Positions 46,430 through 55,648 of a stretch of 64,000 nt of DNA are shown here, piece by piece. Where the stretch lies: NCBI RefSeq assembly GCF_014132355.1, contig NZ_BLZO01000085.1, positions 1-64,000 on the forward strand, read 5' to 3'. A program made the position numbers and the translations under genes. Origin of the DNA: Okeania sp. KiyG1 (GTDB taxonomy: Bacteria; Cyanobacteriota; Cyanobacteriia; Cyanobacteriales; Microcoleaceae). Numbering within the stretch: position 1 is the stretch's first letter; every line of letters starts with the position of its first letter. Below the pieces are notes generated by a model. That model saw only the letters and a list, made by a program, of their open reading frames with translations, searched no databases and was not told where the DNA came from.

Positions 46430-46640
46430 TTAGTCTGAAATGGTCCTAAAAGATCGCCAGGATTAGCATAATTAACTGCATTTATTAAATCTTCTGGCAA
46501 GCTAGCTAAAGTAACTGCACCCATCATGCCATTAAAATTTTTATCATTTGCAACTGAATATTATTTAGCTAAATTTTCAAACCTTCCACCGTATTCTACA
46601 ATTTTTCGATGTATAGCATCTGCTTTATACCATAGAGAGT
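46430..46640 (-). pseudogene. fragment of a PpiC-type isomerase, duplicate of the gene at 48285
   Basis: The stretch ATTAGTCTGAAATGGTCCTA to GCATCTGCTTTATACC aligns base for base, with scattered changes, to 48438-48628 inside the peptidylprolyl isomerase gene. On the minus strand it still encodes pieces like NFNGMMGAVTLASLPEDLIN. It lacks both ends of the gene and has stops. A partial duplication or the rest of a deleted paralogue. Confidence 0.8.
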
Positions 46641-46661
46641 GAAATGATTTAAATCTTTTTC

Positions 46662-47420
46662 CTATATAAAAACATAACCATAAAACTCTTTATATTTATC
46701 GTACAATTCAGCTTCATGCCGTTGATTTTCTACAAGTTCTTCAGCAGTTTTATTACCTACATATTTTTGCAAAAATTTTTCCTGTGCAGAAACTTGTGGA
46801 GCATAAAAATGTTCAGTCCAACAATTTTCAGGCAGCACAAAAGTAGCAATTGGAATATATCCAGTTTTTTCCATTTGTGTCACTTTATTTGAAATAGTAT
46901 CTATTTCCGGATATTCATTATTCCAAAACTCATCAATTTCCACAGGTCGCTCTTCAGTGAACCACGATACTTCTGAAACTGCAAGGAAAGCTCCTTTCTT
47001 CAAAAACTTATACCATTCATTTATACCTCGTTCAAATCCAATATTGTAGATTGCTCCTTCTGACCAGATTAAGTCTAATTCTTCATTCTGAAAAGGAAGT
47101 TTGTCCATTGAACCAACAATGCCATTTACTCTATTTTGAAGATTCAGTTTCTGGCTATTAATATTGAATAAATCTATAAAGATGGGAGACAGGTCAATAC
47201 CTGTAATATGTCCTGACGTATGATTAGCTATTACCATCGTCTGACCACCTGTTCCACAACCTATATCAGCAATTTTTGATTCATTTGTCAGATTATCAAT
47301 AAAGCTTAAAGCTTTAATAGTTACTTCAGGACTCCCTGGTCCTTGTCGTTCTATAGTCGAATAATATTCGTAGATTAATTTCAAATCAAACTCATGAATA
47401 GATTTATTTTCATCACTCAT
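46662..47420 (-). CDS. class I SAM-dependent methyltransferase
   Basis: 252 residues. Motif I is [16 protein letters not shown], with [12 protein letters not shown] as motif post-[21 protein letters not shown] and [16 protein letters not shown] as the later strands. It resembles UbiE/COQ5-like small-molecule methyltransferases; the acceptor is unknown. The C-terminal third ([20 protein letters not shown]) is typical of a group present in many bacteria. It lies between the isomerase fragment and a repeat-rich gap and may have been separated from the isomerase gene by the insertion events. Intact. Confidence 0.9.
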   Translation of the reverse strand: MSDENKSIHEFDLKLIYEYYSTIERQGPGSPEVTIKALSFIDNLTNESKIADIGCGTGGQTMVIANHTSGHITGIDLSPIFIDLFNINSQKLNLQNRVNGIVGSMDKLPFQNEELDLIWSEGAIYNIGFERGINEWYKFLKKGAFLAVSEVSWFTEERPVEIDEFWNNEYPEIDTISNKVTQMEKTGYIPIATFVLPENCWTEHFYAPQVSAQEKFLQKYVGNKTAEELVENQRHEAELYDKYKEFYGYVFI

Positions 47421-47499
47421 ATTTTTTCCTTATTTTCTCTAAAAGTTCTGCATTTTTCAGGTATTGGAAAAGCTCATCTAATTTAATGCGACAACATTA

Positions 47500-47624
47500 C
47501 TAGACATCTTCAGAAAAGAGGGAGTAGGGAGTAGGAAACCCACCCCTTACCCCTCCTGGGAGGGGAATAATTGATTATTTATGTACGATAATTGATTTTA
47601 TTTTTGATTATTGGAGATATCTAC
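47500..47624 (+). mobile_element. MITE-like element, family E
   Basis: CTAGACATCTTCAGAAAAGA at the left and TTGGAGATATCTAC at the right, with GTAGGGA repeats, CCCCTCCTGGGAGGGG and ACGATAATTGATTTTATTTT inside. Confidence 0.65.
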
Positions 47625-47690
47625 TGCAAATGATGAATAAATTTTAATCTCTTCTTATTTTCAATCAGAATATCATTTTTGGATACTTAG

Positions 47691-48057
47691 TTATAAATCA
47701 AATATTTTTGTAGGAAAGTTCCATATAGAATCCCCGATCGTATCTTTATACGCGGTATGTGCTTTTGGCAGAAGTCCGACCCGACGACTGAGGAGTGAAG
47801 AGCGAAATTCAGGAACGAGAATAGGGGAGGCAAGCATATGCGACTCCGCGACGACGTTAGCCGCACTTGGTAGCAACCCTAGCAAGTTGAAATTTGCTTC
47901 CATCTCCTCACACTCCCCACATTCCTCCAGGGAGGGTTAGGGTGGGTCCCCACACTCCCCACACTCTCCCTATATTTTTAAATAGATCCACTCAGGGGTT
48001 CTATAACTTCCCTACTCTTCCCTCAATAAAACTCCCCACTCTTTATACTGCTAATTT
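47691..48057. other. GC-richer stretch with a 70-residue open frame, unassigned
   Basis: Between about 47700 and 47900 GC content rises (GACCCGACGACTGAGGAGTG, CGACTCCGCGACGACGTTAG). A minus-strand open frame MEANFNLLGLLPSAANVVAE ... FPTKIFDL is 70 residues and was not recognised; no ribosome site is obvious. The rest (47900-48057) is CACACTCCCC repeats. Confidence 0.3.
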
Positions 48058-48278
48058 GTAAGCATTTCCTGCGGAATGCTGCACAAACAGCTATTAGCTG
48101 TCAGCTCTCAACAAAAGGAAGGAGTTTAAATGAATATAGACTTTAAAGCTGGTTTTTGTAGTAAGATTTAATTCTGACTCAGTTAGTAAAGCTTTTATCT
48201 AAAACTAAAAACAATAGCTGATAGCTGATAGCTGATAGCTGACCGCTGTTTGCGTAGCAGTCCGCAGGAAATGCTTAG
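48058..48278 (-). mobile_element. MITE-like element, family H
   Basis: GTAAGCATTTCCTGCGGAAT at the left and GTCCGCAGGAAATGCTTA at the right, each followed inward by AGCTATTAGCTGTCAGCTCT-like repeats. Inverse of the copy at 3420-3640 over its whole core. It ends 7 bases before the stop of the isomerase gene. Confidence 0.75.
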
Positions 48279-48284
48279 GTTAAT

Positions 48285-49049
48285 TTAATCATTAACATGA
48301 AGAGTAATTTTACTATCTTGAAGTTTCTCTGATACCCAACGCTCAAATAATTCACCGTCTAATTTTTTCCTAATTTCAGGATTATCTAAAGAAGCACCTT
48401 GTAACTGCTCTAACCTAAATAAACTCCAAAACTTATTAGTCTGAAATGGTCCTAAAAGATCGCCAGGATTAGCTGAATTAATACTATTTCTCAAATCTTC
48501 TGGCAAACTACTTAAACTAACAGCACCCATAATGCCATTAAAATTTTTATCATTTGTCACTGAATATTCCTTAGCTAAATCTTCAAACCTGCTGCCTTCT
48601 TCCACAATTTTTCGACGCAAAGCATCTGCTAATTCTTTATCTTCCACCACAATTCTAGATAAAATTACATAATCTAGACCTGCTTTCCGTTCATTAAAAT
48701 ATGCTTCTATTTTTTCTGCAGTAACTGAGTCTTTTAATCGCTTTAGTTTAAAAGAATTTTCTATCTGTGACTCTAAAGCATTATAGTTAATTCTATTTTG
48801 TTGTAACCATTCTTGAAACTTTTGTTGGTCTTCCAGCTTTCTTTGCAATCTAAAATCAATCATAGCCTGTTGAATAACTGCTGGACTTACATTAATATCT
48901 TCCCTAGATTGCATTTCTTTATCTATCACATATTGACGTACAATTTCTGTGACAAAAGACTGTAATTTCCCAGATGCTTGTAAATATCTTAAACCTTGTC
49001 CCCAAGATAATTGTTCTTCACCTATAGTTAATAGTGGTTTAGATTCCAT
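48285..49049 (-). CDS. peptidylprolyl isomerase, PpiC/SurA-like (parvulin)
   Basis: 254 residues. An N-terminal helical SurA-like part (about 1-110: EIVRQYVIDKEMQSREDINV, LEDQQKFQEWLQQNRINYN) precedes a parvulin domain (about 125-230: YVILSRIVVEDKELADALRR, GSRFEDLAKEYSVTNDKNFN, GDLLGPFQTNKFWSLFRLEQ). No signal peptide, so cytosolic. Such cyanobacterial proteins are often near peptide-maturation genes, but none is here. A decayed partial copy lies at 46430-46640. Intact; a T-rich region follows the ATG. Confidence 0.9.
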   Translation of the reverse strand: MESKPLLTIGEEQLSWGQGLRYLQASGKLQSFVTEIVRQYVIDKEMQSREDINVSPAVIQQAMIDFRLQRKLEDQQKFQEWLQQNRINYNALESQIENSFKLKRLKDSVTAEKIEAYFNERKAGLDYVILSRIVVEDKELADALRRKIVEEGSRFEDLAKEYSVTNDKNFNGIMGAVSLSSLPEDLRNSINSANPGDLLGPFQTNKFWSLFRLEQLQGASLDNPEIRKKLDGELFERWVSEKLQDSKITLHVND

Positions 49050-49399
49050 TTTTAATATTCCTTTCTTTAGCTAATTTTGCTCCAGGTTTTAGTCTATCTC
49101 AACCGATCATTTTTTGAATCTGCCTTTACTAAATCTTTACTCAATTTTCTCGAAGAAGGAAGAAGGAAGAGCGGGGGAGCGGGGAGTGGGGGAGTGGGGG
49201 AGTAGGGGAGTAGGGAGTAGGGGAGTGGGGGAGTAGGGGAGAAACAAACATCAGAATAACTAGCATTAACTGGCTAATAATTAGGAAATAAGTTATTAAA
49301 CCTGTGTTAATTACCTGATAACTGAAGTTTCTGGCAAGAAAAGCATTAATGCATGGGAATTGGTATTAAACCCAAAATCAAAAGATAATAAATTTTTAG
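49050..49399. repeat. intergenic with GGGGGAGT tandem repeats
   Basis: GCGGGGGAGCGGGGAGTGGG and GGAGTAGGGGAGTGG units at 49167-49243; AGGAAGA at 49154. No gene seen. Confidence 0.6.
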
Positions 49400-50197
49400 C
49401 TAAACTACCAAAGTTAGAGCATAGTACCAAACTATCGCTAATAAAATTGCAGCGATCGCCCCGATTAAAGTATTGATAATATTTACTATTTCATTGGTTA
49501 ACCATTCAAACTGAGACTGTATAGTTGCCCCAATCACACTTTCTAAATTAGTAGCAATAAAGGCTGCTAATACACAAAAAGCTATTCCTGTCAAGTTAAT
49601 TAAACCTACAGACCAACCAACCAGAGCGATCGCCACGGAAGCTACAATACCAGCTAAAGTCCCCTCTAAACTCACAGCACCCTCAGTACCTCGTGGCACT
49701 GGTTGTAGAGTTGTAATTAAAAAGGTCCGCTTACCGTAAGCTTTTCCTACCTCACTAGCACAAGTATCAGAAAGCTTAGTGCTAAAACTAGCCACATAAC
49801 CCAATATTAGTAAAAATGGTAAATTTTCTATGGGAGGATTATTCGGGTATAACAGACCAATTACCCAAACTCCCACAGCACAGATAGCAGCAGTCAGAGC
49901 TGAACCCCAAACATTTTCTGGCCCTCTAGCTCCTTCTCGCTTTTCTGCAATTCCGGCTGCCTGTTTTTGGGCCATTCCAATGCGAGTAACACCAGACCCT
50001 ACTAAAAAATAAAAGGCCACCACTAGATATCCAGGCCAACCCAAACTACCCCAAATTATTACTCCTAATATCCAAGCATGAAGTATTCCTGCTGGGGTTA
50101 ACAATTTTTTAGGGGCAAAATAAACGAGACTGAGTAAGATAGTATTTAAGCTGATAGCTATTAACCAGGGATTTATAGAATTAATTGCAGAAAACAT
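49400..50197 (-). CDS. DUF92 / TIGR00297 integral membrane protein (VTE6-like)
   Basis: 265 residues with about six or seven transmembrane segments (INPWLIAISLNTILLSLVYF, WPGYLVVAFYFLVGSGVTRI, ALTAAICAVGVWVIGLL, FLLILGYVASFSTKLSDTCA, GTLAGIVASVAIALVGWSVG, NIINTLIGAIAAILLAIVWY) and the family motif KLSDTCASEVGKAYG. Plant and cyanobacterial homologues include VTE6, a phytyl-phosphate kinase that recycles phytol for tocopherol and phylloquinone; this member may act likewise. A MITE ends immediately upstream of the ATG (50198), so the native leader and perhaps the original start have been replaced. Confidence 0.88.
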   Translation of the reverse strand: MFSAINSINPWLIAISLNTILLSLVYFAPKKLLTPAGILHAWILGVIIWGSLGWPGYLVVAFYFLVGSGVTRIGMAQKQAAGIAEKREGARGPENVWGSALTAAICAVGVWVIGLLYPNNPPIENLPFLLILGYVASFSTKLSDTCASEVGKAYGKRTFLITTLQPVPRGTEGAVSLEGTLAGIVASVAIALVGWSVGLINLTGIAFCVLAAFIATNLESVIGATIQSQFEWLTNEIVNIINTLIGAIAAILLAIVWYYALTLVV

Positions 50198-50365
50198 ATA
50201 GCAATATGATTTAAGTTATGAGATATTGGAAACTTTTAGGGAACAGGGAACAGGGAAAAGGGAACAGAGAAGAAGAAAAAACGTATCAGATAAATATGAT
50301 AACTGCTATATTCTATCCTTTCAAGAAACAGCCAAATTCTCACAACTGATTTCTGATTACTATAC
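50198..50365. mobile_element. MITE-like element, family F, abutting the DUF92 start codon
   Basis: ATAGCAATATGATTTAAGTT with ATGAGATATTGGAAAC at the left and TTCTCACAACTGATTTCTG, ATTACTATAC at the right. Contains GGGAACA heptamers and AACGTATCAG. Copy of the element inside xisH. Confidence 0.75.
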
Positions 50366-50439
50366 TATCTACTCATTAGAAACATCTGTTGCAATTTTAA
50401 CTTCAAGAAAGGAAGAAGAGTATGGAAAAAGGGTAAGGG

Positions 50440-50685
50440 TCAACAATTAATAATTAATAATTACCTCTCCTGGAAAAGAAGAGGATTGACGATTAAGGAT
50501 TTTTTTTTCTTTTTGATCCTTTAAATGACTAAATGACAGGCTTTCAAGCTTAATTATTCGGTAAAACATCCCCAACTTCTTGAAGAAACTCAAATCCATA
50601 ACGGAATGCTTCTTCTTCCTTTTTGTTTAAATTTTATCAGATGTTTTTAGTCAAAAATATATTTGTCTATTACTAGGAATTAACC
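50440..50685. repeat. partial family B repeat and leader of the VOC gene
   Basis: AATTAATAATTACCTCTCCT, GGAAAAGAAGAGG and AGCTTAATTATTCGGTAAAA are family B blocks. The 100 bp before 50686 are AT-rich and likely hold the promoter. Confidence 0.5.
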
Positions 50686-51123
50686 ATGAATCAAGTTCTT
50701 TTTCACTTAGCTTTTCCCGTTAATGATATTGCTCAAACAAAAAAATTTTATGCTGATGGTTTGGGTTGTGAAATTGGTCGAGAATCTCCAAATTCTGTCA
50801 TTTTAAATCTTTACGGTAATCAAATAGTTGCTCATGTTGCTAAAGACACTTTAGAACCGCAAAAAGGAATTTATCCCAGACATTTTGGTTTAGTTTTTAC
50901 TCTAGAAAGTGACTGGGAAGCTTTATTAGAACGTGCCGAAAAAAATAATTTGAAATTTTATCAACAACCTAAACGGAGGTTTACAAATTCTCCTTTGGAA
51001 CATCGTACTTTTTTCTTAGAAGACCCATTTCATAATTTGCTAGAGTTCAAATATTATTGTCATTCAGAAGCAATTTTTGGCTGCAATGAACATCAAAAAG
51101 TTGGCGATGTTGTAGAAGTTTAA
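50686..51123 (+). CDS. VOC superfamily (glyoxalase-like) protein
   Basis: 145 residues of two beta-alpha-beta-beta-beta units: FHLAFPVNDIAQTKKFYADG, LGCEIGRESPNSVILNLYGN, then HFGLVFTLESDWEALLERAE and TFFLEDPFHNLLEFKYYCHS. Metal-type residues are visible (H7, H67-like in RHFGL, E in LEFKYY). This subgroup is widespread and may act as a dioxygenase, a lyase or a binding protein; no substrate can be assigned. A second, different VOC gene follows 300 bp downstream, perhaps an old duplication separated by repeats. Confidence 0.85.
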   Translation: MNQVLFHLAFPVNDIAQTKKFYADGLGCEIGRESPNSVILNLYGNQIVAHVAKDTLEPQKGIYPRHFGLVFTLESDWEALLERAEKNNLKFYQQPKRRFTNSPLEHRTFFLEDPFHNLLEFKYYCHSEAIFGCNEHQKVGDVVEV

Positions 51124-51420
51124 ATTAGTCTGCTTGTTAGACATGGGAAAGGTCTCAAAAATAGACTTATTGTAAGCATTCAGCTGTTTGTGCATCATTC
51201 CGCAGGAAATGCTTACTTATTATTCAAACAAATTATTTTTTCAAATTGGTATAAGTAGTTTTTACTGATATTTTTATTGTTATGAAAGCTTTGCCTAAAA
51301 AAGCTTTAATTCATATATGATTTTTGATGTTTAGACAGGGAAATATTTTTCCCACTGTTCCCTGTTCCTTGTTCCCTGTTCCCTGTTCCCTGCTATAGTT
51401 AATTGTCTGGAGAATCCTAA
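51124..51420. repeat. intergenic repeats
   Basis: The palindromic repeat GCATCATTCCGCAGGAAATGC with GTAAGCATTCAGCTGTTTGT (51173-51215), the right end of a family C element (TTCAAATTGGTAT at 51242), and CCTGTTCC heptamers (51350-51392). Confidence 0.55.
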
Positions 51421-51798
51421 ATGACAAAAATAACTTTCAATCATGTCATCCCTCAGTTTAGAATTTTTGATGTTGATAAAGCTAAAGAATTTTACCTAAA
51501 ATTTCTAGGTTTTGAACTCAAGTGGGAATATCGCTCCGATGAAGCAGGTCCAGTATATATGGAAGTCTCAAAAGCAGATTTTTCAATACATCTTACAGAG
51601 AATCACGGTGATTGTTGTCCAGGGTCATCAGTATTTATTTGGATGAATGGAATAGACAATTACTATCAAGAAATTTCTTGTCGTGATTATCCCTTTATGA
51701 ACCCTCAAATAGAAGATGCTTCCTGGGGCGCTAGATTAATGATTGTCATCGATCCATTTGGCAATAAAATAATGTTTAATGAATCAACCGATAAATAA
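51421..51798 (+). CDS. glyoxalase/bleomycin-resistance-like VOC protein
   Basis: 125 residues. VIPQFRIFDVDKAKEFYLKF, LGFELKWEYRSDEAGPVYME, DFSIHLTENHGDCCPGSSVF, DASWGARLMIVIDPFGNKIM. The pattern (W in DASWG, ExxD, DPFGN) is that of the small bleomycin-resistance-type proteins in the VOC superfamily, typically homodimers that bind a ligand at the interface. Usually annotated as glyoxalase; real activity unknown. ATG follows the microsatellite with GGAGAATCCTAA as a plausible ribosome site. Confidence 0.85.
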   Translation: MTKITFNHVIPQFRIFDVDKAKEFYLKFLGFELKWEYRSDEAGPVYMEVSKADFSIHLTENHGDCCPGSSVFIWMNGIDNYYQEISCRDYPFMNPQIEDASWGARLMIVIDPFGNKIMFNESTDK

Positions 51799-52241
51799 TA
51801 TTTTTGTTAATTTAGGCAATTACTGTACATTGTTTATAGTTCTGAAAAAATGGAAAAAATTCATAGTAGACAAATGGATAAAAATTCTAACTAATCAACT
51901 TAATTGAAAAAGGCAGAAGGCAGATAGAAAACCAGGTAAGTTTTGGGTTTATGAACGTAAGTATTTCCTCCAGAATGCTGCGCAAACAGGGGTCAGCTAT
52001 TAGCTAGCCTCCTAGGTCGGAACTGCGGACTTCAGCTATTAATTTTGGGTCTGCGTAAAAGCAACCTTTGAAATTGAAAAATGATAAAAAGTTACTGCCA
52101 TGCGTCCGAGGACAAAACCTTAGAAGTAATTATTCATTAATAATTGCTGATAGTTGAATGCTGATAGCTGAATGCTTACCTTGTAATTATAGGGTGCAAA
52201 GTGTTATTCTAAATTTGTTAATTATCTTTACAGGAAAGCAG
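51799..52241. other. intergenic repeats before a small hypothetical gene
   Basis: A repeat at 51958-51990 (GTATTTCCTCCAGAATGCTG), the nested short repeat CTCCTAGGTCGGAACTGCGG inside an AGCTATTAGCTAG tract (52000-52045), and GCTGATAGTTGAATGCTG near 52145-52180. No gene seen. Confidence 0.5.
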
Positions 52242-52505
52242 ATGAACATGAAAAGCATAAAAACTGAAGAATTTGTATCTTTACTAATAGGTATTTTGAG
52301 TGCAATGCCTCCAGAAGGAACCTTCTGCAAGATAGTTAAATCCTTGGCAGAAACTAATGCTTGGCAAGACTTTATGGAAGCTAATTATGCTGCCGATATT
52401 TGGGAACAGGATAAAAACAAAATCTTAGAAGAATTAAAGGAAAAATTTGGTGCTGAGATAGATATGGAAGAAGTGCTTAAGGAATGGGAAAAACAGTCTC
52501 AATAA
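52242..52505 (+). CDS. small hypothetical protein
   Basis: 87 residues from the ATG at 52242, which has CAGGAAAGCAG at Shine-Dalgarno distance; an upstream in-frame TTG/ATG region is repeat-derived. Acidic, helical (MKSIKTEEFVSLLIGILSAM, EQDKNKILEELKEKFGAEID, MEEVLKEWEKQ). A family of similar small acidic proteins is found in cyanobacteria, but I do not recognise a function. Confidence 0.55.
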   Translation: MNMKSIKTEEFVSLLIGILSAMPPEGTFCKIVKSLAETNAWQDFMEANYAADIWEQDKNKILEELKEKFGAEIDMEEVLKEWEKQSQ

Positions 52506-52755
52506 CCAAGATTTTTTTTCTACTTTTGGTTTGAGGAAATATTTTCAATCAATTGTCATAACTAGCAGTAGGGAATATAGGTTTTTCTAACCTAATTCCC
52601 TTGTTAAATAATTGGGTTGAATTTTTGCAGTTTATTATAAATTTATCAAAAGCAAGACTACTTTGGAAAATTTGCAAAAATAGTCAGAATAAAGAACAAA
52701 ATTTATTAAATTCTAAACACTTACTTCAACAAGTAATATAGCGTACTCGCTCAAA

Positions 52756-53385
52756 TCAACCGATAAAATTATTGATTTTTCTTGACTTATATTCTGCTTT
52801 TAATTCCTCAGCAATTACTTTGAAAACTTTTTCATCTGACACCATCCAAGCATGAAGTAAAACATTTATTTTGATGTCTCTCCCCACTGGTACTTGAGAA
52901 CTTCTAGCAGGCAAAATCATCGCATCATAAGGAGTCCAAATAGAGGTGAAATTTATCTGTTCTAATAAAGCAATATCCTGGTTTAAATCTTCCAGAAAAT
53001 CACTTTTCGGACGCATCTGCTTGGGTGCTGCTAAATTTAAAGCGTAAGCTGTTAATGTGCCGTTGTGTGGAGAAGAAATGGTAATAAAACGTTCTACTCT
53101 TTCTATACCTCCTAATCTTTGAACATAGTAACGACTGACTATTCCTCCCATACTAAAACCTATTAAATCTAAGGTTTGATTAGGAGGAAATGTTTTGTTT
53201 ATATAATCATCGACTTGTTTAGCTAGTTTATCTAACCCTAAAATACCGTAATTAGGAACTAAGTTCAGAGAATAGACATCCCAACCTAAGTTTTTGAGGT
53301 ATCGAGACATTCGATCAAATATTCTAATAGTGTCAAAAATTCCGTGGATTAGTAATACCGGATTAGGTTTATTTAAACGGTTCAT
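52756..53385 (-). CDS. lipase-like alpha/beta hydrolase
   Basis: 209 residues. PVLLIHGIFDTIRIFDRMSR supplies the oxyanion HG, LIGFSMGGIVSRYYVQRLGG the nucleophile elbow GFSMGG, TPYDAMILPARSS the probable acid, and LLHAWMVSDEKV the histidine. It resembles the cytosolic triacylglycerol-lipase / PGAP1-like esterases common in cyanobacteria. No signal peptide; compact length. Intact, isolated, with AT-rich intergenic sequence downstream (52506-52755) in which nothing else was seen. Confidence 0.88.
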   Translation of the reverse strand: MNRLNKPNPVLLIHGIFDTIRIFDRMSRYLKNLGWDVYSLNLVPNYGILGLDKLAKQVDDYINKTFPPNQTLDLIGFSMGGIVSRYYVQRLGGIERVERFITISSPHNGTLTAYALNLAAPKQMRPKSDFLEDLNQDIALLEQINFTSIWTPYDAMILPARSSQVPVGRDIKINVLLHAWMVSDEKVFKVIAEELKAEYKSRKINNFIG

Positions 53386-53573
53386 ATTCCTGATTTATTG
53401 TGCTTATCTTCATTCTAAATTTTAGAGTGTAGCGATCGCTCTTCTTGATGTTGAGTAGGACAATCTTTTTACTGGTATAGCAGAAGGAAGAAGGAAGAAA
53501 GAAGAAGGAAGAAGGAGGAAGGAAGGAGGAAAAATATTGTGTTGTCTGAGTTTTAAGCTTTTGATCTGTCCTA

Positions 53574-54814
53574 ATATCATGTCCGGATAATTAGTTATAA
53601 AAAACTTTCTCCTTCAACTCCAGTTCTTCTTGGTAGTGCCTGTGCGAAAGTGTGGGAATGATCAGATAAATATAGTCCCTAAATTGTGGAAATAATTATG
53701 GAATGTCCTCTGTGTGGTCATCACAAACCCCATAAGCACGGAAAAACAAGCATTGGAACTCAACGATACTATTGTCCCGAATGTGGACAAACTTTTCCTG
53801 CGGAATGCTGCGCAAACACGCTCAACTTTTGACACTCTATACTATCGTCGGCAAATTGAACCAGAAAAAATGCCCATGGTTCTACAGGCTCATGTTGAGG
53901 GCAGTAGCTTGAGAGGAATTAGTCGCACAGTGAACCTAGCTTATAATACAGTAGTTAGTTTGGTATCTAGCAGCTTCTCAAAAAGGGCAAATGATTCATA
54001 ATGCCTATGTACAAAACATAGAAACCTCACAAATCAGTAGTGACGAATTTTGGTCATTCGTCCAAAAAAAGCGAGTGCGTAATTCTGGGGTCTCCCCAGA
54101 ATGTAAGACGCACTCAAGACACAAAAACATTGTCGGATGAATGAATGGACACTTATGTGATTGTTGGATTGGGATGACTCAAGCATCCAGAACGTGGATT
54201 GATTTTGGCCACTCGTGTCGGCAAACACACTGACCAGTTCATTACAGAATTAATTGCCAACACAGAAGGGAAAACCAACTGACTGGCAGTGGCATACTGA
54301 TGATTGGGGTGGGTTAGAGCAAATTCTCCCTCCAGAAGTAAAGCACATTATTGGCAAAGACCAGACACAGCAGTTAGAGCTTTCCTAACGGGATTGTCAG
54401 ACAGCACATAGGTAGGTGGCATCGCACCCCAGAATAAATTTGGTAAAGTCTGGGCACAGACAGAGATAACAGTGAGGTTAGCGTTCGCGGAGCGTGGCGT
54501 TACTCTGTATCGCCTATTTCAATTGGATTTGGGTTCATACTCGCAAAGAAAATACTGCTGCACAAACAGCTGAGTTGGCGTTCGCGGAGCGTTGCGTTAC
54601 TCTGTATCGCTCCTTGGAGTTGGAACGACCTAATTACTTATCCCACACTTTACTGATGCACTACCTTCTTCTTCTTTCTTCCCTCTTTCTTCCTGACTCC
54701 TGACTTCCCCTCCCCTCCAGGGAGGGTTAGGAGTGGGTTGGGAGGGTTAGGGGTGGGTTGACTCCTGAGGACTCCGTAGTTATTTATTTATCACTGTTCA
54801 ACCGGACATGATAT
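53574..54814 (+). mobile_element. decayed IS1-like insertion sequence with family T ends
   Basis: 1241 bp between ATATCATGTCCGG (53574-53586) and CCGGACATGATAT (54802-54814), the same 13-bp inverted ends as the MITE at 2110-2260. It contains a broken IS1-type transposase and a terminal region of repeats (CCTCCAGGGAGGGTTAGGAG). The transposase and ends together make it the likely parent family of the family T MITEs. Confidence 0.8.
53698..54660 (+). pseudogene. IS1-family transposase, multiply broken
   Basis: The start MECPLCGHHKPHKHGKTSIG with CPEC is the IS1 InsA-type zinc ribbon. The frame is then hit by a short palindromic repeat (GCGGAATGCTGCGCAAAC at 53800-53818), after which TFDTLYYRRQIEPEKMPMVL and GSSLRGISRTVNLAYNTVVS (helix-turn-helix) follow. 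A frame change leads to SSDEFWSFVQKK (a DDE-type Asp), interrupted by a second palindromic repeat (54071-54118). Later pieces (GMTQASRTWIDF, ERPNYLSHTLLMHY) are in several frames, and two GCGTTCGCGGAGCG repeats lie at 54481 and 54577. No active transposase. Confidence 0.85.
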
Positions 54815-55648
54815 AACCTTTCCTTCGACTGCTATAGCACTACAAGAATTGGTTAAGACATTTTTCAATCCTGTTTCCTGACGGATTCCGCAGGAAAAAA
54901 CCTTTTACACTCGCTATTCCCTATTCGCTATTCCCTATTCCCAGCTCCGGTGTTCCCTATTCCCTATTCCCTATTCCCTAATTATGAGATGTTTTTGACT
55001 TCTCACCCGACTGAAGTACGGGTGATTCTAAGGAGTTGTTCCAAATCGGTTTAAAAACACGGTTCGTCACACCTACTAGCTGTCACTGGACTTAATCTTC
55101 CCAGTGGTGGTAGCTCATATACCACCTACAGACTCAGATCTGCTGACAAAAATGCCACATACATTGCCTTTACTTTTTTAGTTTTATTTTCAGAGTGGTT
55201 TTGCTCAAGGAGTGAGCCATAAATCCCTATCTCTGCTGCCTACTTGCCTGTGCCAAGCGTCTTGGTAGAACAGTGCTACTAGTTTCTTACTGGCGGGAGT
55301 TTCACCCTACTAGCATTGAGTCTATGGGACAAACCTTGTTCCTACTCATATTCATTGCTATTATCCCACATTTTGGGATACTTGGGAATAAATTCCCACA
55401 ACTTGTTTTCATCCAAGGGCTAAAGCCTCTTGGCTTTCAACTGCACGTTTTTGTAAACAATTACAAATTTTTTTGCTTCTGATTTTCTCCAATTGCGAAT
55501 TTTACGATTAACCTATTCTAGTTAATGTAAAGTTTTATAAATAAATATAGACAAAATTTACGCTAGCTTTTAATTTAAACATAATCAAAAATTTAACTGT
55601 AAAATTGTTTACAGAAAATCATTGAAAATCATTTAGGAGATAAAAATA
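54815..55648. pseudogene. TnpB-element remnant and intergenic repeats
   Basis: GGATTCCGCAGGAAA repeat (54886), CTATTCCC heptamers (54905-54980), then 55000-55480 with IS200/IS605-like ends. CACCCGACTGAAGTACGGGTG (55005-55025) is one hairpin; TTTTCATCCAAGGGCTAAAG with CCTCTTGGCTTTCAACTGC (55403-55440) is the inverse of the end at 39876. On the minus strand ...CTACCACCACTGGGAAGATT... LSPVTASRCDEPCF reads like a tnpB tail. No catalytic part remains. The last 170 bp are AT-rich and precede the next gene. Confidence 0.5.
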
